Source of the DNA: Rhizobium sp. Root1334
GTDB lineage: Bacteria > Pseudomonadota > Alphaproteobacteria > Rhizobiales > Rhizobiaceae
Reading direction: 5' to 3'
Length of the DNA stretch: 64,000 bases
Assembly (NCBI RefSeq): GCF_001426665.1
Contig: NZ_LMEY01000002.1
Span: 62,001-126,000 of the forward strand
Positions 43,341 to 52,824 of the stretch are shown here, piece after piece (the stretch's first letter is position 1; the number at the start of each line of letters is the position of its first letter). The translations under genes were made by a program, and so were the position numbers. The notes beneath the pieces were generated by a model, which saw only the letters and a program-made list of their open reading frames with translations, was not told the origin of the DNA and ran no database searches.

Positions 43341-43961
43341 TTAAAACAGGCCATCAGCGATTTTGACCAGATGGGCGACCGATGTGGCTTTCATCTTCCC
43401 CATCATGTGGCCCCTGTGAAGTTTCACTGTGGGCTCCGCAAGGTGCAGCTCTGTCGCAATTTGCTTATTCAGTTTGCCGGTGATCACCAATTTCATAATC
43501 TGCCGCTCACGCTCCGTGAGCGTGATGTATCTCGAACGAATGGCAGCTTTCGCGGTTCGCTCTTCTCGACGAGCGGCGTCATTGGCGATCGCGCGGTTGA
43601 CGGCTTCCAGCAAATCCTGCTCCCGAACCGGCTTGGTGAGAACGTCAATTGCGCCTGCTTTCATTGCCCGTACCGCCATCGGCACATCGACATGGGCGCT
43701 GATGAGAACGACGGACCGAGGGAGATTGCTCTTTACCAATGCCTCCTGAAATTCAAGCCCGCTTTGCCCGGGAAGGCGTATGTCAAGAACGATGCACCCA
43801 GCCTTCTCAGGATCATCTGCTTCCAGAAATTCTCTGACAGAACCATGTGTCTCAGCGATTAATCCCACGGACTCGAACAGCCCTTTAAGAGCTTCGCGGA
43901 CGCTTTGGTCATCATCGATCACGATGACAGTTGGCCGCCTGTTCTTCTTGTCATCAATCAA
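43341..43961 (-). CDS. FixJ/NodW-type response regulator
   Basis: 206 residues. Receiver domain: PTVIVIDDDQSVREALKG, CIVLDIRLPGQSG with the phospho-Asp, LISAHVDVPMAVRAMKAGA, LTKPVREQDLLEAV. A LuxR-type HTH follows: LTERERQIMKLVITGKLNKQIATEL and EPTVKLHRGHMMGKM. Start is TTG at 43961, chosen because GGAG lies eight bases upstream and the receiver begins a few residues later; it overlaps the kinase stop by eight bases, so the pair is translationally coupled. It is transcribed after the three-PAS kinase. Confidence 0.92.
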   Translation of the reverse strand: MIDDKKNRRPTVIVIDDDQSVREALKGLFESVGLIAETHGSVREFLEADDPEKAGCIVLDIRLPGQSGLEFQEALVKSNLPRSVVLISAHVDVPMAVRAMKAGAIDVLTKPVREQDLLEAVNRAIANDAARREERTAKAAIRSRYITLTERERQIMKLVITGKLNKQIATELHLAEPTVKLHRGHMMGKMKATSVAHLVKIADGLF

Positions 43962-45852
43962 CGGCTGTCTCCTGGAAGCGAGAAAGCGTGAACCTGAACG
44001 AGCTTCCGCTAGGATGATTGGTTGTTGCCCAGATGCGCCCTCCATGAGCTTCGATGATGGAACGGCAGATAGAGAGGCCAATCCCGATCCCATCGGACTT
44101 CGTGGTGAAGAAGGGTTCGAATACCCGGTCGAGCTGTTCGGGCGGTATTCCTTGCCCCGTATCGGAAACACTGACCTCGATTTCGCCCTCGTTGCCGAGC
44201 GCGCAGCCGACCTTGATCACTGCGTCTGCGCCTCGACGCATTGCCTCGGCGCCGTTCATGATCAGATTGAGGAGAACCTGCTGAAGCTGAGTGCGATCAC
44301 CAAGGACATCGACAGTTTCCGGCGTGATATCCGTTACGACCTGCAAGCCTCGGGACTGCAGCTCTTCCCGCAAAAGAAAAAGCACGTCGCCAAACGCTTT
44401 TTTGAAGTCGGTTTTCTCCATTCGTACAGGAGATTTTTGGGCCATTGCACGTATGCTGGCGACGATTTCGCCGGCGCGGTGCCCATCATTTACGACGCGC
44501 TCCGCAGCCAATCGGGCTTGATCGAGATTGATATGCCCTTCCTGCAGCCAACGCAGACATGTCCCGGCATTGGTCACGACTGCCATGAGAGGTTGATTGA
44601 TCTCGTGCGCGATGGAGACCGCCAGTTCGCCGATCGTTGTAACGCGGGTGACTTGCGCGAGGTGGCTTTGGCTTTGTCGTAGGGATTCCTCGGCACGTTT
44701 TCGGTCCTCGATATCAACGACAACGCCGTACCACCTTACGACATTTCCCTCAGCGTCAAGCAAGGGGCTTTGTTGCAGATTGAACCACCTGTACTCACCG
44801 TCGAACCGCCTGATGCGGGCGTCTACTGGATCGGGGCGTTTGGCGGCAACGATCTCCTCCCAGCTTATGCGCATACGTTCGACGTCGTCAGGATGAAATA
44901 CGCGATAAAAACCAAAGCCCTGGAGCTCTTCGATAGGCAGGCCGACGAAATCGATAAAGATTTTGTTCCAATACTCCAGCTGCCCATCCGGCGTGCAGGA
45001 CCAGGCCATGGCGGGGATGGTATTAATGATGAGGTTGAGCTTGTGTTCGCTTTCTCTGAGAGCTGCTTCACTCGCCCGCAGAGCATTTTCGGCGTACTGC
45101 AGATTTTCAATGTCGATGTTGACGCCGAACCAGCGAACAATGCCGTTGGCATCGGTGAGCTTGCGGCCTGAGAAATAGAACCAGCGGTATCGCCCATCTC
45201 GACCGCGAATGCGACCTTTCAGGTGAGTGTGGTCAGAATGTTCGAGGTCGCGCTTCCAGATTTCCACCATCTCCGGAATGTCGTCGGGATGGTAAAGGTC
45301 GAGAAAGCCCCATTCGAGGATACTGTCGGCCGGTAGCCCGGCATAATCCAGCCAACTCTGGTTCACGAAGTCAGCGCTCCCATCGGGGCGCGCAGACCAT
45401 ACGAGAACAGGAAGCGAATTGATGATGAGCCGCAGATTCTCTTCACTGGCGGCAAGTGCCGACTTGGTCTCTTTTAGGGCATTTTCGGCTTGTTTTCGGT
45501 CTTCGATATCGAGGACGACCCCATACCACTTCACGACGTTTCTCTCAGTATCGAGCCGAGGCTTCTGTCGAAGGCTACACCAGCGATAGTCGCCGTCGGC
45601 ACGACGGATCCGACCTTCAACTTCCCTTCCTATCTTGGAAACCATGATGCTTCGCCACTCTGAGCCCAGGTGGCTGACATCATCGGGGTGAAAAAGCCGG
45701 TAGAAATTTTCACCGGCAATCTCGGCAAGCGGCATGCCGATATATTCAAGAAAGTGCTGATTGGCGAAATCGAGCATACCATCAGACGTTGTCGACCATG
45801 CCATTGCAGGGATCAGGTCGATGATCGCGTCGAAGTCCCTCTGTTTTTCCAA
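43954..45852 (-). CDS. Soluble three-PAS histidine kinase (FixL/NodV-like)
   Basis: 632 residues from TTG 45852, with no membrane helix. Three PAS-PAC units follow one another (IPAMAWSTTSDGMLDFANQHF; LPVLVWSARPDGSADFVNQSW; IPAMAWSCTPDGQLEYWNKIF, each about 125 residues), then a HisKA H-box SIAHEINQPLMAVVTNAG and a HATPase domain (NLIMNGAEAM, VSDTGQGIP, FEPFFTTK, GIGIGLSICRSIIEAHGG). The TTG start has GAGGGG upstream; a reading back to 46068 would leave no promoter for the divergent MBL gene and adds no domain. Signal unknown. Confidence 0.9.
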   Translation of the reverse strand: MEKQRDFDAIIDLIPAMAWSTTSDGMLDFANQHFLEYIGMPLAEIAGENFYRLFHPDDVSHLGSEWRSIMVSKIGREVEGRIRRADGDYRWCSLRQKPRLDTERNVVKWYGVVLDIEDRKQAENALKETKSALAASEENLRLIINSLPVLVWSARPDGSADFVNQSWLDYAGLPADSILEWGFLDLYHPDDIPEMVEIWKRDLEHSDHTHLKGRIRGRDGRYRWFYFSGRKLTDANGIVRWFGVNIDIENLQYAENALRASEAALRESEHKLNLIINTIPAMAWSCTPDGQLEYWNKIFIDFVGLPIEELQGFGFYRVFHPDDVERMRISWEEIVAAKRPDPVDARIRRFDGEYRWFNLQQSPLLDAEGNVVRWYGVVVDIEDRKRAEESLRQSQSHLAQVTRVTTIGELAVSIAHEINQPLMAVVTNAGTCLRWLQEGHINLDQARLAAERVVNDGHRAGEIVASIRAMAQKSPVRMEKTDFKKAFGDVLFLLREELQSRGLQVVTDITPETVDVLGDRTQLQQVLLNLIMNGAEAMRRGADAVIKVGCALGNEGEIEVSVSDTGQGIPPEQLDRVFEPFFTTKSDGIGIGLSICRSIIEAHGGRIWATTNHPSGSSFRFTLSRFQETAVD

Positions 45853-46105
45853 GTCAATCCCCTCAGATATTCGCGTCGCCTGCAACTGACCGGAAACTAC
45901 GCCTTTTCTCGCCGAGGCGTTAGGCGAGATTGATAGACGAAAGTCTATTTTTACAGTGCATTCGGCTAGTTGCCTGTGACCTAGATCCCAATTGCGGGCG
46001 GGCTTGAACCAACCTACCCATAGCCTGAAGCAGCGCTTGAGCGCCGGCATATGACCGAAGAAGCGCAAGCTGACGATATTACAAATCGATCATAAGGATG
46101 ACGTC

Positions 46106-47092
46106 ATGCCTCAGCTCTCACGCCGCGCTTTTGCCGGCGCTTTGCCTCTCGGCCTCATCGGAGGAAGTGTTTTTGGTGGAAGCCTGCTAGGCAGCGCTTC
46201 CTCCCGTGCTGCAACGCAGGCCGCCGCCGCTGCGCCTGTTGAGGTAACCCCGTTTGCGCAGATCCGCATCGGTCGTTTCACTGTCACGGCGTTGACGGAC
46301 GGATATGCTGATATGCCATACGACTACTTTCCGGGACGCTCAGCCCCGGAGGTCGAAAAGGCCGCGAACGCGCAGTTTACCGCTCGGCCAAGTGGGGTTC
46401 GCTTCCTCTTCAACCAGTATCTGGTCGAGGATGGTCAACGCCGGGTCCTGATCGATGCCGGGGCGGCGGGTTCGATCGGGCAGACGGGGCAACTGCCCCA
46501 GGCACTCGCCGCACTTGGTTTGAAGCCTGATCAGATCGACGCTGTCATCGTGACGCATATGCACCAGGACCACATGGGCGGGCTGGTTCTCGGAGGCAAA
46601 AACAACTATCCCAACGCTGAGGTCTATATCGATCGTCGCGACGTCACCCACTGGACGGATCCGGCAAAGCGAAACGGGGCGCCTGATTTTCTGCAGCCCA
46701 GCTTCAAGATGGCGGAGGATGTCGTGCGGTTGTATCCGAGGCTGCAAGCGATCGACGGTGAGCGCGAGATATCGCCGGGCATTTCGATTGTCGACCTGAC
46801 CGGCCATACGCCCGGCCATATCGGTGTGCGGATCGAAGATGGCGGCAAAAGCCTGATCATGGTTTCGGACATGATTTTCCCTGTCGTACATCCGGCCGCA
46901 ACCGATGTATTCTTCCTGTTCGAGCAGGACCAGGCCGCTGCTAAAGCTATGCGGGATCGTTTCTTTCCGCTTGCAGCGTCCGAGGGTGCGCTCATCGCCG
47001 CCACGCATATGCCTTTCCCCGGGCTGGGACGGGTCGCTGCAGATCGCGGGGAGATGCGTTGGCAAGCCGCAGACTGGGCATTGCAGGACTAA
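46106..47092 (+). CDS. Tat-exported MBL-fold metallo-hydrolase
   Basis: 328 residues. A twin-arginine signal (SRRAFAGALPLGLIGGS) precedes a metallo-beta-lactamase fold: FLFNQYLVEDGQRRVLIDAG, THMHQDHMGGL with the HxHxDH zinc motif, DLTGHTPGHIGVRI with a third His, MVSDMIF, AATHMPFPGLGR. Similar rhizobial proteins occur beside quorum-quenching or detoxifying enzymes; the substrate cannot be told. AAGGA precedes the ATG. It diverges from the histidine kinase. Confidence 0.9.
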   Translation: MPQLSRRAFAGALPLGLIGGSVFGGSLLGSASSRAATQAAAAAPVEVTPFAQIRIGRFTVTALTDGYADMPYDYFPGRSAPEVEKAANAQFTARPSGVRFLFNQYLVEDGQRRVLIDAGAAGSIGQTGQLPQALAALGLKPDQIDAVIVTHMHQDHMGGLVLGGKNNYPNAEVYIDRRDVTHWTDPAKRNGAPDFLQPSFKMAEDVVRLYPRLQAIDGEREISPGISIVDLTGHTPGHIGVRIEDGGKSLIMVSDMIFPVVHPAATDVFFLFEQDQAAAKAMRDRFFPLAASEGALIAATHMPFPGLGRVAADRGEMRWQAADWALQD

Positions 47093-47152
47093 TGCCCGCT
47101 TTTCGCGAATTAGAAATTTTCCTGGTATTGAGTTCGGCCAGCCCAAGATAGA

Positions 47153-47189
47153 TCAGGCCCCGCACCGGGAGACACCGACGCGGGCCTGA
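47153..47189 (+). promoter_or_regulatory. Hairpin in the leader of the PNPOx-like gene
   Basis: TCAGGCCCCGC pairs with GCGGGCCTGA (one bulged C) around a 16-base loop, ending 19 bases before the ATG at 47209. There is no T run. It may end the MBL transcript or occlude the ribosome site. Confidence 0.4.
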
Positions 47190-47208
47190 CGAAGCACGGA
47201 GATCAGAC

Positions 47209-47826
47209 ATGCCCTATCATTTCCTTGAGGTTGCTGTGACGCCGAGCGTCAGAGCCGCTCAGGCCGCAATGGGCGTGGACCAGATCTGGTTGGGCGCAGA
47301 GAACCGCCCTTCCGAGACCTTCACAGAACAAGAAATCGCCTTTATTGCCTCACGTGACAGCTTCTATATCGCATCCGTCTCCGAAACCGGCTGGCCGTAT
47401 GTTCAACATCGTGGAGGAAAAGTCGGCTTCCTCAAGGTCGTCGATCAGCAAACATTGGCCTTTGCTGATTACAGGGGGAATCGTCAGTATATAAGTGTCG
47501 GCAATTTCGCCACCAACGATCGGGCCTGTCTCTTTTTGATGGACTACGTGCGACGGGCCCGGCTCAAGATATATGTCCATGTTGAGCGGCTCGCACTCGG
47601 TGTTGACGAGGGTCTCAGCGCACTCGTGTCCGATAACAGCTACAAAGGCAGGGCAGAGGCGATTTTCAGGCTTCGGCTTGAGGCGTACGATTGGAACTGC
47701 CCTCAGCACATCACCCCCCGCTACACCGAACAGGAGGTTGAACACGCAGTCGCTCCTCTTCGTGAGAGACTGCAGCGATTGGAAACTGAAAACGCGACGT
47801 TGCGAGCTCAACTGGAGGGACCTTGA
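47209..47826 (+). CDS. Pyridoxamine 5'-phosphate oxidase-like FMN protein
   Basis: 205 residues of the PNPOx-like split-barrel family: FIASRDSFYIASVSETGWPYVQHRGG, DYRGNRQYISVGNFATNDRACLFLMDY, LKIYVHVERLAL. The last 30 residues form a coiled coil (RERLQRLETENATLRAQL). It probably binds flavin and reduces an unknown substrate. The usual PLP-specific residues cannot be checked. It follows the MBL gene by 116 bases. Confidence 0.9.
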   Translation: MPYHFLEVAVTPSVRAAQAAMGVDQIWLGAENRPSETFTEQEIAFIASRDSFYIASVSETGWPYVQHRGGKVGFLKVVDQQTLAFADYRGNRQYISVGNFATNDRACLFLMDYVRRARLKIYVHVERLALGVDEGLSALVSDNSYKGRAEAIFRLRLEAYDWNCPQHITPRYTEQEVEHAVAPLRERLQRLETENATLRAQLEGP

Positions 47827-48148
47827 AGATAACCGAAGCTCAGCGACCACCATTTCCCGTGTTCACGCTCAAAAGCGCAGTCGATAAAGAAGGCTTGCCG
47901 AAGACGGATGGAACAGCCGCGACCCAGCTAGGGTTGCGGCATATAACAACTCTATGAAATATTAGGAGACGCATGATAACCAAGAGTTGCTGCTGATTGA
48001 TTTCTATAGCGGATTGCCTTTTGACCTCGGCCTGTTCTCGGCATTTTTAGCGGTTTCAAGTTGTAGGAGGAGCATAGTTTGGCTCCCAATGCGAGTAGCC
48101 ATAGTCATCGCCTTTGCGCGAAGTTGGCCACAATGAGTTCGGCCAATA
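47827..48148. other. Intergenic stretch, nothing supported
   Basis: About 320 bases between the PNPOx-like gene and the DUF2950 remnant, with no coding or RNA signal that I can see. Confidence 0.4.
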
Positions 48149-48364
48149 TTGAAGCAGTTGTCGCGTCAGATTAACGGCAACATGAGTGAGGACTTCGCCC
48201 TGATCGCGATGCCGATACGATATAGAGAAATTGGCGTTCACACCTTTACCGTAAACGCCAACGGAACGGTCCGCCAAGCGGATCTCGGAGACAAGACCGA
48301 GGAGGTCGCCGCAGGAATCCGGACATTCAATCCAGACGACAGATGGGATATCACTGAAGATTGA
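48149..48364 (+). pseudogene. C-terminal remnant of a DUF2950 protein
   Basis: About 60 codons read SEDFALIAMPIRYREIGVHTF, VNANGTVRQADLGDKTEEVA and IRTFNPDDRWDITED, the C-terminal pattern of DUF2950 proteins (FALIA.P..YG..GV.TF.VN..G.V...DLG). The rest of the roughly 300-residue gene is absent. It is a truncated remnant. Confidence 0.6.
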
Positions 48365-48627
48365 GCGATGCGCCAAAGCATCGAGCGCCGGACACGCGGC
48401 TGCCGGAAGCATCAGAAATGCTTTAACTGAATGCCAAGCTTTTGCGCAAACTAGACCTGCTAGAGTCAGGTCCACCTATTTTTGCGGAAGGCTGCGTGAC
48501 CGCTCCCGGCCCCATACCCGCCGGCACTGAAAGCGGAAATTATTTCCGCTTCGCACCTGCATGTGGGTTGTTTGTACTGATAGATCGACTTCCCGAAAGT
48601 TGACGGTCCCCTTGGCTAGCAGCTCCC

Positions 48628-48839
48628 TCCGGGACGCGCTGGATTGGCAACGATCGCCTGCGGCGGCATTTGCGGCCTATCCACGCGACATCATCTTTGG
48701 TGATAGCGAGGCGGTTATGGAGATTCCGCGCGAATATGTCGCCGAAATTGCCGAGGAGTCGGTCGCGATGGAAGAGCAGGAGGAATTTCTGAAATCCGAG
48801 ATTGAGTCTGGCCGGAAAGGGGGGGGCGAGGTCGATTGA
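48628..48839 (+). pseudogene. C-terminal remnant of an RraA-like protein
   Basis: Codons toward 48839 read YPRDIIFGDSEAVMEIPREY and VAEIAEESVAMEEQEEFLK, matching the end of RraA/demethylmenaquinone-methyltransferase-like proteins (PGDII.GD..GV..IP). No 5' part or catalytic RD motif is present. A second RraA homologue is intact at 34097-34582. Confidence 0.6.
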
Positions 48840-48956
48840 GGATAGAGCTGCATTTTGGATCTTGATCGCACCGATTCACAGGTCGTTGAATTCGCATCCG
48901 ATCGGCGGTTCTTGTAATCGCGGATGCCGCAGGCCGTTACAAGGTTATCGCCTGAA

Positions 48957-49976
48957 TCAAAATTCCGGTATGTTTTCCCGGAAGATCACCTGCAGGCGTG
49001 GTGGATGGTAGTCGAATTTTCGGCCCAAAAGCGTGTTTTTCAGCATAGACAGCGCTTCTCGCGCTTCAACCCGCGGGTTCTGGTCGATGACGGCGTCTAT
49101 GGTGCCGTCAAGCAGGAAACGTTTGGTGCTTTCGGTCAATTCGTGGCCGACGAAAATGACGGACTGGGCGAGCCCCGCTTCCTGTAGCGCTTGCCCGATG
49201 CCGGCATTGCCGGCTCCGATATTGTAGATTCCTGAAAGATCAGGGTGACGCTTTAACAGCGACCTCGTTTCTTCAAAGGCGCGCTTTCGGTCGTCGCGAA
49301 TCTCGCGCAGTTCGACGACCTCCAGATCACGAAATTCCTCGGCGATGACATGGCGGAAACCCATCTCCCGTTCCTCATGGCCTCGATAGGAGAGGGAGCC
49401 GGCAAAGAGGGCGATCTTGCGTTTTGCTCCCCTGCCGAGAAGGCGCCCGAGCAGATAGCCCGCCAGCCGCCCGGCGGCGCGGTTGTCGATGCCGACATAG
49501 CCGAGCCTCGGGACATGCAGGATATCGGAAACGAGCGTCACGATGGGGGCGCCTGAAGCCGCTAGCCGCCGCATCGCCTCGCGCACCGTCGGATGGTCCA
49601 GCGCAATGACGCCCACGCCTTGCGTAATGCCACTCAGGGCATCGAGTTGTCTTGCAAGGCTGTCGGGGTTGAAGCCCTCGATCGAATGCGTGTGGACATC
49701 GATACCCTCCTGCAATTCGCCCTGGCTGGCGATCTGCTCTAGCAGCTTGGCAATGAAGGTGTTCGTTCCTGCTGGCAGGACGAAGTCCAGCCGAAGGGAC
49801 GCATCCGCGCCGGCGGGCTGGTTTTCCGGCTCCGAAACGTAGCCCAGCTTGCGGGCTGTTTCGAGCACGACCTTGCGCGTGCGCTCGCGCACACCCTCCC
49901 GATTGTTGAGGACTCTGTCCACCGTCGCCAAGGAAACGCCGGCTTCGCGTGCAATGTCCATCAAAGTCGAACGCAA
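48957..49976 (-). CDS. LacI-family transcriptional regulator
   Basis: 339 residues. HTH MDIAREAGVSLATVDRVLNNREGVRE, then a RbsB-like sensor domain: DVHTHSIEGFNPDSLARQLDAL, VALDHPTV-like IALDHPTVREAM, GYVGIDNRAAGRLAGYLLGR, GIYNIGAGNAGIGQALQEAG, IDAVIDQNPRVEAREALSML. It diverges from the sugar ABC operon and almost certainly controls it. Copies of an 18-bp repeat lie upstream of both genes. Confidence 0.93.
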   Translation of the reverse strand: MRSTLMDIAREAGVSLATVDRVLNNREGVRERTRKVVLETARKLGYVSEPENQPAGADASLRLDFVLPAGTNTFIAKLLEQIASQGELQEGIDVHTHSIEGFNPDSLARQLDALSGITQGVGVIALDHPTVREAMRRLAASGAPIVTLVSDILHVPRLGYVGIDNRAAGRLAGYLLGRLLGRGAKRKIALFAGSLSYRGHEEREMGFRHVIAEEFRDLEVVELREIRDDRKRAFEETRSLLKRHPDLSGIYNIGAGNAGIGQALQEAGLAQSVIFVGHELTESTKRFLLDGTIDAVIDQNPRVEAREALSMLKNTLLGRKFDYHPPRLQVIFRENIPEF

Positions 49977-50004
49977 GGCATGTCCTTTCTCAAAATGATG
50001 GGAA

Positions 50005-50022
50005 ATGATGTATTTCGATGGT
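50005..50022. promoter_or_regulatory. 18-bp repeat, copy 1
   Basis: ATGATGTATTTCGATGGT, 28 bases before the LacI-type start; 15 of 18 bases match 50173-50190. Probable operator of this regulator. Confidence 0.5.
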
Positions 50023-50172
50023 GGTCAAATACAAGGGCTTCCCCGAGCTTCTTCCTTATTATCCTCAGAAAACGAACTAGGGTGGCCTAAAGCCATCAAG
50101 TTTCGTCATTTAAACTTGATTTCTGCGCTCCCAACAACAGAATGCTCAAATAGTCCGGCCAAAAGACGTAAT

Positions 50173-50190
50173 ATGATGTGTTTTGATGTT
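50173..50190. promoter_or_regulatory. 18-bp repeat, copy 2
   Basis: ATGATGTGTTTTGATGTT, next to a TTGACA-like box at 50189 and 77 bases before the binding-protein ATG. Probable operator. Confidence 0.5.
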
Positions 50191-50267
50191 GACATAAATC
50201 AAACGTAACGTCATTACTCCTCACGTTGACGAGGTGTGGAGGCCTGTCGACGAGGGAGGATATATCA

Positions 50268-51884
50268 ATGAGCGACACTTTTACGGTCTCGCGCCGTGGC
50301 CTGCTGGCCGCTGGTGCAAAAACCTTTGCACTGACGGCTGCAGTCGGTATTGCGCCGCAATTCATTCGACCTGGCCGTGCCTTTGCGGCCGATGCCCTGG
50401 CGCCGGGAATGATCGGAGGGCCGACCGGATTTGATGGCGCCGAGCGCTATCAGTACGGCGCGGAAACACCCGAGGGACGTGCCATCGAGGCGGCCAAGGC
50501 GCTGAAGGCGGCCGACAAGGCGCCGGAGCGGATCGTGCTGGGCCTTTCGGATGGATCGATCGGCCAGTTAACCCAGCCTTTCCCGGCCGGTGCGCCATCG
50601 ATCAAGGATCTTTGGGAAAAGGAAACCGGTATCAAGCTTGATATCGTCGGTGTCCCCAACGGCCAGGAATTCACCAAGACGATGCAGGATATCTCCACCA
50701 AGGGTGGGGCATTCGACATCTATGCCGTCGAGTGGAACCGCCTCGGTGACCTCGCTGAAACCGCAGGGATCATCAAGCTTGACGACTATGTCGCGGCTCA
50801 CAAGCCGGAATGGGACGATCCCGAGCGTGGTTATGTGAACGGCGCCAAGGGCGTCTCGCTGCTGAACCAGTATCGCGGTTCGACCTATGGCGTCTCGCTC
50901 GATGGCGATTTCCAGACCTGGAATTATCGCACCGATCTTTTCAATGACGAGGCCGAGAAAAAGGCGTTTGCCGACAAGAACGGCTATGCGCTTGCGCCGC
51001 CGCGCACATGGAAAGAGCATTCCGATATCGCTGCCTTCTTCCATCGTCCGGACAAGGGCCTGTTCGGCTCCACCGACCTGCGCAACCAAGGCTGGGGTTA
51101 CACCAACTGGTATCAGCGCTTCGTGTCCACGGGTTCGCCCAACCAGTTCCTGTTCGGCGACGATGGTAAGCCGCTGATCAATTCCGACGCCGGTTATCTG
51201 GCGACGCAGGAATATGTCGATAGTCTCAGCCATCATTCGCCTGATGCGATTTCCTGGGGTTGGCCGGAACAGTACGGTAACTTCGCCGCTGGTGGTGCAG
51301 CGATGACCTGCGCCTTCTCTAACCTGCCGAAGTTTCTCGATAACAAGGCGAATGAAGGCTCCAAGGTCACCGGCAAGATCGGTTCCATGCTACCGCCCGG
51401 CCGCGAGGTCGATGGCAAGCTTGTGAGCCGTTCGGTTCTCTGGCTGAACCTTTCGGCCTGCGTCTCGGCCCAGAGCAAACACCCGGAAGCCTGCTACCTC
51501 CTGCTGCAATGGCTGGGTTCGAGCCGCATCTATTCCTGGATGACGGCGAACCCCGGCGGGTATTTCGATCCGTTCCAGCTGCAGAATTTCTCGGACCCCT
51601 TAGTGCGGCAGACTTACCACGACTACCACATGGACATCGTGCGCGAGACGGTTGCCCGTACGGTACCGACCATCAATTACCCGGGCGCGACCGCTTTCCA
51701 CAACGCGCTCGACGAAAACCTGATGGCGGCGCTAACCAAGTCGAAAACGCCGGAGCAGGCCATGGCGGATACGGAACGCCAGTGGCAGCGCATCGCCCGG
51801 CGAACCGGCGAGGAAAAACTGCTCGAGGCCATCAAGACCAACAAGGAAGCCTGGCCGACGGTGCTCGATCCGCTGGCCGGCTGA
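50268..51884 (+). CDS. Tat-exported family-1 ABC sugar-binding protein
   Basis: 538 residues. A twin-arginine signal (TVSRRGLLAAGAKTFALTAA) leads to a large solute-binding protein: GLSDGSIGQLTQPFPAGAPS, WEKETGIKLDIVGVPNGQEF, GAFDIYAVEWNRLGDLAETAG, YGVSLDGDFQTWNYRTDLFN, GTDLRNQGWGYTNWYQRF-like region, AAGGAAMTCAFSNLPKF. Larger than ordinary family-1 proteins (about 420). Sugar or polyol unknown. GGGAGGA precedes the ATG at 50268, preferred over 50226. First gene of the catabolic operon. Confidence 0.92.
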   Translation: MSDTFTVSRRGLLAAGAKTFALTAAVGIAPQFIRPGRAFAADALAPGMIGGPTGFDGAERYQYGAETPEGRAIEAAKALKAADKAPERIVLGLSDGSIGQLTQPFPAGAPSIKDLWEKETGIKLDIVGVPNGQEFTKTMQDISTKGGAFDIYAVEWNRLGDLAETAGIIKLDDYVAAHKPEWDDPERGYVNGAKGVSLLNQYRGSTYGVSLDGDFQTWNYRTDLFNDEAEKKAFADKNGYALAPPRTWKEHSDIAAFFHRPDKGLFGSTDLRNQGWGYTNWYQRFVSTGSPNQFLFGDDGKPLINSDAGYLATQEYVDSLSHHSPDAISWGWPEQYGNFAAGGAAMTCAFSNLPKFLDNKANEGSKVTGKIGSMLPPGREVDGKLVSRSVLWLNLSACVSAQSKHPEACYLLLQWLGSSRIYSWMTANPGGYFDPFQLQNFSDPLVRQTYHDYHMDIVRETVARTVPTINYPGATAFHNALDENLMAALTKSKTPEQAMADTERQWQRIARRTGEEKLLEAIKTNKEAWPTVLDPLAG

Positions 51885-51898
51885 CGCGCCCCGCTGAC

Positions 51899-51941
51899 AT
51901 GATTGCCGGGCGGAGACCCCGCCAGGCGATCATCCTGTTTT
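51899..51941 (+). other. Intercistronic hairpin after the binding-protein gene
   Basis: A 15-bp stem with two mismatches (ATGATTGCCGGGCGG with CCGCCAGGCGATCAT), 5-base loop, then CCTGTTTT. It lies 15 bases after the binding-protein stop and before the permease genes, as in operons where partial termination or mRNA protection raises binding-protein levels. Confidence 0.65.
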
Positions 51942-51963
51942 CGAGAATGAAGTTTTCCCTGTC

Positions 51964-52824
51964 ATGAAGCGCTCATTACCCTTTGAGGTTTTCCGTTACG
52001 CCGCCATCTTCCTGGCGCTCGCCGTAACGCTCGTCCCGACGCTCTGGATGGTCTCGATGGCCTTCAAACCGATTGCTGAATGGTCGGCCACCGGTGCGGA
52101 TCTGACGTGGTGGCCAAAAGCCCCCACGCTCGACAATTTCCGCTTCATTCTGGGGACATCTACCTCCGACCTCATCGTCGCGCTCGACCGGACCGCCGGC
52201 AAGCCGATCCTGGCGTCGTTGCTCTCGGCCGTTTTTGGCACGCTGATTGCCATGACGGCAGGCACGGCCGGCGCCTACGGCTTGTCGCGCTTCGGCTCGG
52301 GGCAGAACCTGCCGCTGGCGCTGATCCAACTCCGGCTGTTTCCGCCGATGGCGGTGATGATCCCGGTCATGATCATGTGGGCCTTCTTCGGTCTCGTCGA
52401 TACCTGGTGGGGGCTGGCGCTGATCTACGGCATCGTGACGCTGCCGTTCGCATTCTGGCTGATGAAGACGTTCTTTGACGACATGCCGCGCGAAATCGAG
52501 GATGCAGCTCTGGTCGAGGGCTGCTCGCGCATGCGCGTGTTCCTCAAGATCACGCTGCCGATGATGCGCCCGGCGCTCGCAAGCTCGGCTCTCTTTGTCT
52601 TCATCCTCAACTGGTCGGATTATCTCATCGCCCTGCTTTTGACGACCCGCGAATGGGTAACGATCCCGGTTTACATGGCGTCGCTGTCGTCCTCGATGAC
52701 CGGCCAGCTTTATGGCGCGAAGGCCGCCCTTGGCCTCATCGCCGCCGTGCCCCCCGTCATCATGGGTATCGCCATCCAGAAACATCTGGTTCGCGGCCTT
52801 ACCTTTGGAGCGCTCAAGCAATGA
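51964..52824 (+). CDS. ABC sugar permease, MalG type
   Basis: 286 residues with six helices. Coupling loop [27 protein letters not shown]-terminus [22 protein letters not shown]. An insertion ([18 protein letters not shown]) lies after helix 1. Next gene overlaps it by ATGA. Confidence 0.93.
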   Translation: MKRSLPFEVFRYAAIFLALAVTLVPTLWMVSMAFKPIAEWSATGADLTWWPKAPTLDNFRFILGTSTSDLIVALDRTAGKPILASLLSAVFGTLIAMTAGTAGAYGLSRFGSGQNLPLALIQLRLFPPMAVMIPVMIMWAFFGLVDTWWGLALIYGIVTLPFAFWLMKTFFDDMPREIEDAALVEGCSRMRVFLKITLPMMRPALASSALFVFILNWSDYLIALLLTTREWVTIPVYMASLSSSMTGQLYGAKAALGLIAAVPPVIMGIAIQKHLVRGLTFGALKQ

